From an uncultured Pelagibacteraceae bacterium (GTDB lineage Bacteria > Pseudomonadota > Alphaproteobacteria > Pelagibacterales > Pelagibacteraceae), in assembly GCA_902569405.1 (NCBI GenBank), contig CACFTX010000001.1, positions 248,001 to 312,000 on the forward strand: 64,000 nucleotides of DNA, given 5' to 3'. Under the pieces are notes generated by a model. That model searched no databases. It saw nothing but the letters and a program-made list of their open reading frames with translations, and was not told the origin of the DNA. Of this stretch, positions 10,696-17,791 are shown one piece after another; positions within the stretch are counted from its first letter, which is position 1, and every line of letters starts with the position of its first letter. Position numbers and translations under genes: made by a program.

Positions 10696-10761
10696 ATGGC
10701 AAGTGTGGTTGTGCCCACTTATAAAAAAAGGACAACAGTACAAATAAGAGCACGACTATGA
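10696..10761 (+). CDS. Possible 21-codon upstream ORF coupled to the serine hydrolase gene
   Basis: ATG at 10696 opens a 21-codon frame (MASVVVPTYKKR... ending RARL) whose TGA overlaps the ATG of the next gene as ATGA, the same junction used by many real gene pairs in this window. The peptide is strongly basic, and the DNA is less AT-rich than the surrounding spacer. The same stretch can fold: AAGTG (10701-10705) pairs with CACTT (10716-10720), or GGCA (10698-10701) with TGCC (10712-10715). No clear ribosome-binding site precedes it. It may be a leader peptide, a structured 5' leader, or chance. Confidence 0.3.
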   Translation: MASVVVPTYKKRTTVQIRARL

Positions 10762-12146
10762 AAAAAATAATTATAATTTTATTACTTTTTCTTTTTAACA
10801 CTAATGTAGCAAAAGCAGCTGATATTTCAGCAGGTTTCGAAGACAATACAGATTTTAAGAATAAAGAAGATGAATTTAACTTGTGGCTAAGGGACAATGG
10901 TCATGATCAGTATTTAAATTTTGAACCTAGAAGAATCTGTAAAGAGGAAGCGAAAGGAAGTAATGTTTGGTATTTAAACAAATGTAATGAATTTGAGGGA
11001 TCAAATAATTTAAAAATAAAATTTTATAAAGACAGATGGCAAGTTCGCCCCAATGCTGAACCTAACAGAGATACATTAATTTATTATTTATGGAAAACTA
11101 TTAATCATCCATATACAGGTCAATTTCACAAATATGATATAAAACCTTCAAAAAATCCTGTTAAATTTGAAAAAGATTTGAGAGTAGATGAGTCTGTAAA
11201 AGAGGAATTGAAAGAATCGGCAATACTTAGCTACTTACGGTTTGAAGGAGACAAAATTGTAATAGATGAAATGTCGCCTAAAGAAAGATTAGGAAAATTT
11301 ATTGATAACACTACTAAGTTTCGTTCCAATTCAGTAAACAAAAGCATGATAGGATTGCTAGCAGGTCATGCAATTTGTGCTGGATACATTGATAGTATAG
11401 ACGCAAGATTAAATGATTGGCCCATGATTCAAAACACCCTCTATCATGATCAAAAATTAATAGATCTTTTAAACATGAATGCAGGAGATCATAAATACGT
11501 TACAGATGTTGCAATGTGGAATGGCGAAAGTAATGACGATGAAAATCTAGCTTATTACATGGTAATGATTAAAGATAAAAAAAGATCTAAACCTAAATAC
11601 AATTATCATGGGTTATTGCCAAATGTAGTCTTTAATTACATTAAATACAAAACTGGCGATCAATTTGAAAAGTTTTTAGCGGATGTTTTCCAAAAACATA
11701 TTAAAATTAAAAATAGTGTTCTTTTTTTTAAACATAGAGATATGCCTGATGAAGGAAGAGCGAATTCCATGTTTTATGCAGATAGATATGATTATTTAAG
11801 AATTGCAAAAAGTATTATGGATGATTATCAAAATGATACATGTGTAGGTAAATATTTTAAGGATATACACGAAAGAAGAATAAAGAAAAAAACTACAGCA
11901 GAATTTAAAGATCCTCCTTACAATCCATCAAAAGCTTATGGAGGTTATTTTCATATGGAATATAAAGGGATAGAAGATAAAATTGTATTTGGAATGAGTG
12001 GTTATGGAGGAGTTTCTATATTGATTGCTCCAGAATCATCTACGATAACTCTTATCAATTCTTTACACTATAGTTCTAAAAAGAAATCTAAATTTAGGTA
12101 TAATGAGAAACTACTTTCTATAAATCCTATTAAAAATAGAAATTAA
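10758..12146 (+). CDS. Exported serine hydrolase, beta-lactamase/class C (PF00144-like) fold
   Basis: A 462-aa exported protein with a signal peptide (hydrophobic 4-13, cleavage likely after NVAKA, residue 20). The SxxK nucleophile motif is SVNKS (Ser192, Lys195) followed by IGLLAGHAICAGYID; LLNMNAGD (about 237-244) matches the LLTMTSG segment of the family. NYHGLLPNVVFNYIKYKTG supplies the Tyr-containing motif, and SGYGGVSILIAP the C-terminal beta-strand motif. Known relatives are esterases, peptidases or beta-lactamases, and sequence alone does not choose. The N-terminal 150 residues are not recognisable. The start overlaps a possible 21-codon ORF (ATGA). Confidence 0.75.
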   Translation: MKKIIIILLLFLFNTNVAKAADISAGFEDNTDFKNKEDEFNLWLRDNGHDQYLNFEPRRICKEEAKGSNVWYLNKCNEFEGSNNLKIKFYKDRWQVRPNAEPNRDTLIYYLWKTINHPYTGQFHKYDIKPSKNPVKFEKDLRVDESVKEELKESAILSYLRFEGDKIVIDEMSPKERLGKFIDNTTKFRSNSVNKSMIGLLAGHAICAGYIDSIDARLNDWPMIQNTLYHDQKLIDLLNMNAGDHKYVTDVAMWNGESNDDENLAYYMVMIKDKKRSKPKYNYHGLLPNVVFNYIKYKTGDQFEKFLADVFQKHIKIKNSVLFFKHRDMPDEGRANSMFYADRYDYLRIAKSIMDDYQNDTCVGKYFKDIHERRIKKKTTAEFKDPPYNPSKAYGGYFHMEYKGIEDKIVFGMSGYGGVSILIAPESSTITLINSLHYSSKKKSKFRYNEKLLSINPIKNRN

Positions 12147-12202
12147 ATTTTTATTTACTTTATAATTTTAAAAAAATAATTATTTATGATATTTTGATTA
12201 TT

Positions 12203-12829
12203 ATGACCGCAAAATACGCAACTGGATCTTGTTATTATTGTCATGTAAAAAAAATTAAACCAGAAATGTTTCAGACCAATATTGAAATCAAAACTGGGAG
12301 AAGTAGTGGTAGCTGGGGACTTGGAAGATCGCAATACGGAAAAAAAAGAAGAAAAGCAACTCATTTAAGATATAACGCAGGCAGAACATATTATAAAAAT
12401 AAAAAGATATGGTGTTGTCGAGAATGTTATGCAGACAATCATCCAAGTGAGGCTGGATTTAAGTCTCAAAGACAAATAAGAAATGAAAGAGTCAAAAGGG
12501 AAGAACAAAAAAAATATAATTTAAAATCTAGTGGAGAAAAAGCTATTAAACTTATAAAACTTGTTAAGAAGTATACGAATAACAACCCTAAAGTGTTTAA
12601 TCAAAAAAATCTAAGTGAAATAAACACATCATTAAACAATATAACTAAGGCAATAGAAAATACTAATGATTATGAAAAAATTGATGAAGCAATATCTAAT
12701 TGTAAAGAAATTTTTTACTTAAATTGTCCAAATTTAAAAATTAAACTTTTATTTAGATTTTGGAATAGCCCTATTTTTTACTCAATTATAATTATTTGGT
12801 TATTAATTTTTTCTATAAAAAATTTTTAG
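12203..12829 (+). CDS. Unknown protein with a zinc-ribbon-like N-terminus and a C-terminal membrane segment
   Basis: 208 aa from ATG 12203 (an in-frame TTG at 12194 would add three residues). Two CxxC knuckles, CYYC (10-13) and CREC (72-75), look like a split zinc ribbon around a basic, glycine/arginine-rich loop. A charged, probably helical middle follows (about 85-185), and the protein ends in a hydrophobic stretch (about 190-207) that could be a tail anchor. I do not recognise the family. Its last 17 bases overlap the convergent nuclease-like gene. No relation to the neighbouring serine hydrolase is evident. Confidence 0.7.
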   Translation: MTAKYATGSCYYCHVKKIKPEMFQTNIEIKTGRSSGSWGLGRSQYGKKRRKATHLRYNAGRTYYKNKKIWCCRECYADNHPSEAGFKSQRQIRNERVKREEQKKYNLKSSGEKAIKLIKLVKKYTNNNPKVFNQKNLSEINTSLNNITKAIENTNDYEKIDEAISNCKEIFYLNCPNLKIKLLFRFWNSPIFYSIIIIWLLIFSIKNF

Positions 12830-13595
12830 ATTTTATTTTCATAAGGTAATTTTTAAGACCTTTTATTGAATTGAAAATTTGTTTTTGAAAGTTTTTATCA
12901 AAATAGTCCCAATCAAGTACTTTATAAATACGCTTTCTTTTTTGCCTAGGCATAGAATTTTTTAGTTTAATTTTATTTCCAAAATCAGGATTTTTAAAAA
13001 TATAAATTTTGGAAATTACTTCTTTATAATTTTGTTCATTTTCATATTTAAATTGAACAAAAATTGTATATTTAAATTTTTTAATATAGCTTTCTCTACC
13101 TGGTATATTGTCTGGATGTGTATTCCAACCAGTTAAGCTTATAGGTCCTCTGGAAACAACACGTGTAGCTTTATTTATTTTTAGATTCGATAAAATATCT
13201 TTTATTGAGTCTAAAATTATTTTTCTGTCTTCCTTTTCTATACGTTTTTCAGGCGACTTTCTTTTCCATTTACTCAACATTTCTTTTGTATCAAAAACAA
13301 TATTCTCGTACTTTTCTAATGGAGATCCTTTATCAGGGTATATTTTGGTATAAGTATCGTTAATATAAACATAGTCATAAAAAGCATCTTTTCTTGATCT
13401 CTTCCCATTATAACGTTTGTTGTTTGAAATTGATGATTTTACATCAATATAAATTTCTTTATTATTAATATTCAAAGTGAAATCTATTTCTCTATAATTA
13501 GTCTTGATTGCGTTAATTTTTTTTGATCTTACAAAATAAAGATATACAAATTCAGCATACTCACCTCTTTTTTGAGCTGACATACTATTAATCAT
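12813..13595 (-). CDS. Unknown protein with a PD-(D/E)XK nuclease-like N-terminal domain
   Basis: 260 aa. The N-terminus has the restriction-endonuclease-fold pattern: helix with QKRGEYAEFVYLYF (Glu12/Glu15), then REIDFTL (Asp38), then IYIDVKSS (Asp51-x-Lys53), the spacing seen in YraN, Mrr and Holliday-junction resolvase relatives. The basic C-terminal two-thirds (from about residue 90) is unfamiliar. It points leftward, overlapping the zinc-ribbon gene tail to tail by 17 bp, and lies 100 bp from tRNA-Leu. It could be a DNA-repair or defence nuclease; that is inference from a short motif set only. Confidence 0.65.
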   Translation of the reverse strand: MINSMSAQKRGEYAEFVYLYFVRSKKINAIKTNYREIDFTLNINNKEIYIDVKSSISNNKRYNGKRSRKDAFYDYVYINDTYTKIYPDKGSPLEKYENIVFDTKEMLSKWKRKSPEKRIEKEDRKIILDSIKDILSNLKINKATRVVSRGPISLTGWNTHPDNIPGRESYIKKFKYTIFVQFKYENEQNYKEVISKIYIFKNPDFGNKIKLKNSMPRQKRKRIYKVLDWDYFDKNFQKQIFNSIKGLKNYLMKIKSKNFL

Positions 13596-13635
13596 AAAAT
13601 ATTATAACCTTAACTATAAGAATAATAAAAAAAAT

Positions 13636-13663
13636 TTACTTATTAAACTTGTTCAATTATAAA
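13636..13663 (+). promoter_or_regulatory. Weak candidate promoter for tRNA-Leu
   Basis: TTACTT (13636-13641), 16-bp spacer, TATAAA (13658-13663), with start expected near 13670, about 26 bases before the tRNA. In sequence this AT-rich such a match is only modest evidence; the divergent gene at 13595 would need its own promoter in the same 100-bp gap. Confidence 0.3.
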
Positions 13664-13695
13664 TATTAGCATAAACACTCATGAAAATAACTCAT

Positions 13696-13781
13696 GCCCT
13701 CGTGGTGAAATTGGTAGACACAAAGGACTTAAAATCCTTGCCCTTTTGGGAGTGCCAGTTCGAGTCTGGCCGAGGGCACCA
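13696..13781 (+). tRNA. tRNA-Leu (anticodon UAA)
   Basis: 86 nt including an encoded CCA (13779-13781). Acceptor GCCCTCG pairs with CGAGGGC; the anticodon stem-loop shows TAA in the loop of GGACTTAAAATCC; the variable arm is long, as in class II tRNAs; the T loop is TTCGAGT. Its last 56 bases recur exactly at 14099-14154. A lipoprotein ORF begins only three bases after the CCA, so the tRNA and that gene are probably co-transcribed. Confidence 0.97.
13726..13781 (+). repeat. 56-bp direct repeat, copy 1 (3' part of tRNA-Leu)
   Basis: From the anticodon stem through the CCA end. By eye it is identical to 14099-14154, 373 bp away. The repeat breaks off precisely after the CCA and inside the anticodon arm (mismatch at 13725 versus 14098), as expected for a tyrosine-recombinase core site within a tRNA gene. 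Confidence 0.95.
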
Positions 13782-13784
13782 CAA

Positions 13785-14006
13785 ATGATTATGAAAAAAG
13801 TTTTTATTTTATTTACATTATTTTTTCTTATTTCATGTTCAGAAAGTGCTAAAGAAGAAAGATACTTTGCAAATTGTGTTAAAGATGCAATGAAAACAAA
13901 TAAATGGTCTGAAAAAGAATCTGTTAGTTATTGTGAGCTCAGAAAGAGTATGAGACCAGATGAATTTAGTTATTACAAAGGAAAAATTTATAGTAAGAAA
14001 AGATAA
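13785..14006 (+). CDS. Small putative lipoprotein
   Basis: 73 aa from ATG 13785, or 71 from ATG 13791 (the latter gives the cleaner MKKVFIL signal). An N-terminal hydrophobic stretch ends in the lipobox LISC, with the Cys followed by SES, so the mature protein would be a lipidated peptide of about 55 residues, charged, with two further Cys. No family recognised. A longer reading frame extends upstream into tRNA-Leu and is not credible as protein. It lies between the two copies of the tRNA-Leu end, which suggests it may have arrived with an integrated element. Confidence 0.7.
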   Translation: MIMKKVFILFTLFFLISCSESAKEERYFANCVKDAMKTNKWSEKESVSYCELRKSMRPDEFSYYKGKIYSKKR

Positions 14007-14014
14007 TAGTTTAT

Positions 14015-14052
14015 GTGCAAATTATGTGTAAGTGGTGCACAAAGTGCAAATT
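14015..14052 (+). repeat. Repeated nonamer GTGCAAATT beside the duplicated tRNA end
   Basis: GTGCAAATT occurs at 14015-14023 and again at 14044-14052, with a GTGCAC palindrome between them. Short direct repeats next to a tRNA-type core are typical of integrase arm-binding sites, but two copies are too few to be sure. Confidence 0.35.
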
Positions 14053-14098
14053 GGATATGAATAAATATTTGAATATTAATAATAATAGAAGGGAAGGA

Positions 14099-14154
14099 GA
14101 CTTAAAATCCTTGCCCTTTTGGGAGTGCCAGTTCGAGTCTGGCCGAGGGCACCA
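14099..14154 (+). repeat. 56-bp direct repeat, copy 2 (isolated tRNA-Leu 3' end)
   Basis: Same sequence as 13726-13781, but without the 5' half of a tRNA: upstream of 14099 there is no acceptor or D arm, so it cannot be a functional tRNA. If it is an attachment site, this copy is the original chromosomal 3' end displaced by insertion. It lies 20 bp before the O-antigen ligase gene. Confidence 0.9.
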
Positions 14155-14174
14155 AAAAGTATTTTTTTTCGAAA

Positions 14175-15425
14175 ATGATTAAAAAAAATTCTATAGATAA
14201 TTATTTTTTGCTTTTACTATCACTTATTCCATTTTCAATAATATTAGGTTCATCAATTTCTTTGATCAATGTTCTTTTTATTTCGATAGGTTCTGCTTTT
14301 CTCATTATATATAAAAAATATTTTTTTCTGTTTAAAAATAAAATTTCCATCTATCTTTTTCTGATTTATTTTTATTTATTGTTTAATTCTTTAATTTCTT
14401 TAGATTTTGAAGTTGGTTTTTCTAGAAATATCGGTTTTTTAAGATTTATCCTACTGTTTTTTGCTCTTAATTATATTTTTTTTAGTTTAAAAAATATTGG
14501 TCTTGTTTTTAAAATATGGATTTTAATAATTCTAGTTCTTTTAGCAGATGGTTTTTATGAAATTATTTTTGGACAAAATATTTTAGGATACAAAAGTTCT
14601 ACTGCAGTCGGAACTTCTTCAGGACGTATAGTTAGTTTTTTTAAAGACGAGAGCGTTGTAGTATCTTTTTTGAATGGTTTTATTTTTTTAATTATTGGTT
14701 ATTTATATTCTAATTATGTTAACAAAAAATTTAATAAAAATTTTTTAATATTTTTAATTTTATTAATTTTTTTAGTTTTTATACTTTTGTCAGGTGAAAG
14801 ATCTAATACTATCAAGGCAATTATAGGTTTGTTTATTTTTTTTCTTCTTAATCATCATATTAAATTAAGAACCAAAATTTTAGGAATTTTATTTTTTGCA
14901 ATTGTAGTTTTAATAAGTTTTAATCAATCACATTGGATTAAGTATAGATATGGTGACGATTTATTATTTCAGATAGTTAATAAAGACAAACGAGAAAAGT
15001 TTGTTAAAGATAATATATATTTCCAAATATACAGGTCAGGATTAGAAGTATTTAAACAACATCCATATTTTGGTGTGGGAAATAAAAACTATAGGGTTGC
15101 AAGTTGTGTTGTAGACAGTCCACTCGAATGTAACACGCATCCTCATCAAATATACATTGAACTTTTAGCTGAACATGGATTGTTTGGATTTATATTATTA
15201 TTATCAATTTTATTTTATTTAATTTTTAAAAACCTTAAGATAATTCTTTTATCAAAAAATATGCTTCAAATAGGTGCCTTTTCCTACCTTTTAATAAATT
15301 TTATTCCTTTGCTTCCAGGAGGTTCGTTTTTTAGTGATTTTAATGCAACTCTTTTTTGGTTAAACTTTTCTATTTTTTATGCTTCAAATCCTAAAACTAA
15401 TATTTTTAATAAAATGATCAAATGA
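14175..15425 (+). CDS. O-antigen ligase/polymerase family membrane protein
   Basis: 416-aa polytopic membrane protein with about ten to twelve hydrophobic segments and one large polar loop. That loop has the Wzy_C/WaaL (PF04932) hallmark: HPYFGVGNKNYR, then THPHQIYIELLAEHGLFG before the next membrane helix, around residues 295-340. The family joins or polymerises polysaccharide on undecaprenyl-linked carriers at the periplasmic face; ligase and polymerase cannot be separated by sequence. It begins 20 bp after the isolated tRNA-Leu end and overlaps nadK by four bases. Confidence 0.85.
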   Translation: MIKKNSIDNYFLLLLSLIPFSIILGSSISLINVLFISIGSAFLIIYKKYFFLFKNKISIYLFLIYFYLLFNSLISLDFEVGFSRNIGFLRFILLFFALNYIFFSLKNIGLVFKIWILIILVLLADGFYEIIFGQNILGYKSSTAVGTSSGRIVSFFKDESVVVSFLNGFIFLIIGYLYSNYVNKKFNKNFLIFLILLIFLVFILLSGERSNTIKAIIGLFIFFLLNHHIKLRTKILGILFFAIVVLISFNQSHWIKYRYGDDLLFQIVNKDKREKFVKDNIYFQIYRSGLEVFKQHPYFGVGNKNYRVASCVVDSPLECNTHPHQIYIELLAEHGLFGFILLLSILFYLIFKNLKIILLSKNMLQIGAFSYLLINFIPLLPGGSFFSDFNATLFWLNFSIFYASNPKTNIFNKMIK

Positions 15426-16192
15426 TAAAAGCTTCAATAATTTTCGATAAAAATAATATTTCTAAAAATATTAAAAAATCTTTAGAAAATAAAATAAAAA
15501 ATTACAGTCTAAGAAAATCTAATTTAATAATTGTTATTGGAGGTGATGGCTTTATGCTGCAGACCTTGAAAAAATATCACAAATACAAAAAACCTTTTTA
15601 TGGAATTAATTCGGGTAATTATGGTTTTTTGATGAACAAGTATTCATTTAAAAATATTACTAAAAATCTTTCTAAAGCAAAAAAAATAGTTATTTCTCCA
15701 TTAGAAATGTCAGTTTTAAATAAATTTAATTTAACAAAAAAAGCTATCGCAATAAATGAAGTTTCTATTTTAAGACAAAGTAGACAGGCTGCATCGATTT
15801 CAATAAAAATAGGTAAAAAACAAATTATTAAAAAATTAATGTCAGATGGAGTTTTAGTATCAACTCCTGCTGGAAGTACAGCTTATAATTTATCAGTTCA
15901 TGGGCCAATTTTAAGTTTAAATTCAAAAAAAATATCTATTGCTCCAATAAGCCCATTTCGTCCGAGACGATGGAAAGGCAAAATAGTAAGCGATAAATCT
16001 AAAATAAATATCAAAAATTTAAATCCTTTTAAAAGACCAATTAGTGCCGTAGCTGATAATATTGAAGTAAGAAATGCTAAAAATATTATTATTAAAACAA
16101 ACAAAAAAATTACCTTTACTCTACTTTATGATAAAAACAGAAGTTTACAAAAAAAAATAAAAATTGAACAGATAAGAAAAGAATTTAATTAA
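15422..16192 (+). CDS. nadK: NAD kinase
   Basis: Phosphorylates NAD to NADP (256 aa). Signature IVIGGDGFML (37-46) with the GGDG catalytic loop, GINSGNYGFLMN (61-72), and the long NAD-site motif around SDGVLVSTPAGSTAYNLS. Its ATG overlaps the O-antigen ligase stop (ATGA), so translation is coupled to a cell-surface gene: an odd partnership, probably a by-product of genome packing. It converges on the cytidylyltransferase gene with a 3-bp gap. Confidence 0.95.
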   Translation: MIKASIIFDKNNISKNIKKSLENKIKNYSLRKSNLIIVIGGDGFMLQTLKKYHKYKKPFYGINSGNYGFLMNKYSFKNITKNLSKAKKIVISPLEMSVLNKFNLTKKAIAINEVSILRQSRQAASISIKIGKKQIIKKLMSDGVLVSTPAGSTAYNLSVHGPILSLNSKKISIAPISPFRPRRWKGKIVSDKSKINIKNLNPFKRPISAVADNIEVRNAKNIIIKTNKKITFTLLYDKNRSLQKKIKIEQIRKEFN

Positions 16193-16195
16193 TAT

Positions 16196-16900
16196 TTACT
16201 TTAACCAAACTTTCCAGGCTCTTTTTTTACTTTTCCAAATTTTATTTAATTCTTTTTTTTCTCTTAGTGTGTCCATACAGCCCCAAAAACCATGATGTCT
16301 AAACGCTATTAGTTGATTTGTTTTAGTTAATTTTGGAAGACAATCTTGTTCAAATATTGATTGATCATTTTTTAGATATTTAAAAACTTTCCTTGATAAA
16401 ACAAAAAAACCTCCATTAATATACTCGGTAGGTTTTTCTTTAATTGCTTTTACACTTGAAGTTTTTGTAATTTCTAAAACTCCTTTAGGATTTTTATATT
16501 TAACAGCAGTTAAAGTTACTGTTTTATTATTTTTGATGTGAAAATTTATCAATTTTTTTATATTTACGTCAGATAATCCGTCACCATAAGATAAACAAAA
16601 ATTATCTTCATTTTTTAAAAATTTCTTAACTCTTCTAATTCTCCCACCAGTCATTGTTTTAAGACCAGTATTTACATATGATATATTCCATTTTTCTTTA
16701 ACTTTATTTAATTCATTCCTAAGTAGATTACCTTTGTAGCCTAAACAAACTATAAAATCATTAATTCCATAATAAGAATATATTTTCATAAGATGCCAAA
16801 TTATGGGCTTATCACCAATTTTTACTAAAGGCTTTGGCTTTAACCTTGTCTCCTCAGATAGCCTAGTACCATATCCACCTGCTAGTATAATTAATTTCAT
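16196..16900 (-). CDS. rfbF: Glucose-1-phosphate cytidylyltransferase
   Basis: Makes CDP-glucose from CTP and glucose 1-phosphate (234 aa, slightly short of the usual 256). The nucleotidyltransferase loop LAGGYGTRLSEET (6-18) with KPKPLVKIG, then IWHLMKIYSYYGINDFIVCLGYKG and LSYGDGLSDVN, fit the RfbF branch rather than RmlA or GalU. It is transcribed away from the downstream sugar genes from a 57-bp divergent gap. It pairs functionally with the CDP-glucose 4,6-dehydratase at 20388. Confidence 0.92.
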   Translation of the reverse strand: MKLIILAGGYGTRLSEETRLKPKPLVKIGDKPIIWHLMKIYSYYGINDFIVCLGYKGNLLRNELNKVKEKWNISYVNTGLKTMTGGRIRRVKKFLKNEDNFCLSYGDGLSDVNIKKLINFHIKNNKTVTLTAVKYKNPKGVLEITKTSSVKAIKEKPTEYINGGFFVLSRKVFKYLKNDQSIFEQDCLPKLTKTNQLIAFRHHGFWGCMDTLREKKELNKIWKSKKRAWKVWLK

Positions 16901-16957
16901 TTTATTTTTTTTATTAATGTATAGACTTTAGTTTAAATTAAATTAATTGTAAATTTT

Positions 16958-17782
16958 ATGTCAATTATTCACAACTTTTGCATTACAACAAAATATTTTC
17001 AATTTCTTAATAATTTAGATATTAACATTATTTTAGGCGGATCTGATATTAAAAACTCAAACGATTGCCCAAATAACTGGATTAAAGACAATATTGGATT
17101 GAATATTTCAAAAAAAAATAAAAATTTTGGATCATTAACCTCACATTATTGGATTTGGAAAAATAAGTTTAAAGATTATTCAAATGATGATTGGATCGGA
17201 ATTAACCATTATAGAAGATTTTGGATAAAAGATAAAAATGCAAAAGTAGATATATCAAATTTACATGAAAATATATTAAGGGAAATACCACAAAATGCTA
17301 ACTTTGATGTCTTATTACCAGAAAAAATAGTTATGGAAAATTTAAAATTATCCAAATTAATTAAAAAAGGTTTCCAAAATTATTTAAGAAAGCCATCATT
17401 ACTTTTTAATAGAAAAAAAATGAGCATTGGACTTCATTTTGATTTATTTCATGGCTACAAATATCTTTCAGAATCAGCAAAGTTATTGAATAATAATGAA
17501 AGAATGGATTTTGAGAATTATATAAATAATCAAAATTCCTTTCATCAATTTCAAATCTTTATCTCAAAAAAAAAAATTATTGAACGTTTATATGAAAATG
17601 TTTTTGAATGGATTTTTAAATGTGAAAAAAGGTTCTCACATTTAAATTTAACTGGATATGGAAAAGAAAGATTATACGATTTTTTTGCAGAGAGGTATTT
17701 TTCTTTTTATTTTGAAAAATATACAAGAACAAAAATTTGGCCCTATATAGAACTTCATGCACTCGGAAGAACATGGAAATAA
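16958..17782 (+). CDS. DUF4422-like glycosyltransferase
   Basis: 274 aa. The pattern SHYWIWKN followed by DDWIGINHYRRFW (about 65-91) and a late GYGKERLYDFFAERYFSFYF segment matches the DUF4422 group, found in capsule and O-antigen clusters and regarded as glycosyltransferases. No signal peptide or membrane helix, so it is probably cytoplasmic. It heads the plus-strand sugar operon and could transfer the CDP-sugar made by its neighbours; that is inference from position. Confidence 0.7.
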   Translation: MSIIHNFCITTKYFQFLNNLDINIILGGSDIKNSNDCPNNWIKDNIGLNISKKNKNFGSLTSHYWIWKNKFKDYSNDDWIGINHYRRFWIKDKNAKVDISNLHENILREIPQNANFDVLLPEKIVMENLKLSKLIKKGFQNYLRKPSLLFNRKKMSIGLHFDLFHGYKYLSESAKLLNNNERMDFENYINNQNSFHQFQIFISKKKIIERLYENVFEWIFKCEKRFSHLNLTGYGKERLYDFFAERYFSFYFEKYTRTKIWPYIELHALGRTWK

Positions 17783-17791
17783 TTAATTTAA

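Larger units (their letters stand above)
13782..14154. mobile_element. Candidate integration scar or remnant at tRNA-Leu
   Basis: 317 bp of unique sequence plus the second copy of the tRNA-Leu 3' end. The arrangement (intact tRNA, cargo, duplicated tRNA 3' end) is what site-specific integration into a tRNA gene leaves as attL and attR. The cargo is only one small lipoprotein gene and a short spacer with a repeated nonamer; no integrase is present, so this would be a decayed or internally deleted element. A simple tandem duplication of the tRNA end is the alternative. Confidence 0.45.

Noticed and set aside
10696-10725. Possible riboswitch before the serine hydrolase
   Set aside because: Stems are short and do not match glycine, SAM or other aptamers known from SAR11; treated only as a possible leader structure.
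13746-13784. N-terminal extension of the small lipoprotein into tRNA-Leu
   Set aside because: Those codons are tRNA sequence; the signal peptide with lipobox begins at 13785 or 13791.
14099-14154. Second tRNA-Leu gene
   Set aside because: Only the 3' part is present; no acceptor 5' strand, D arm or full anticodon stem.
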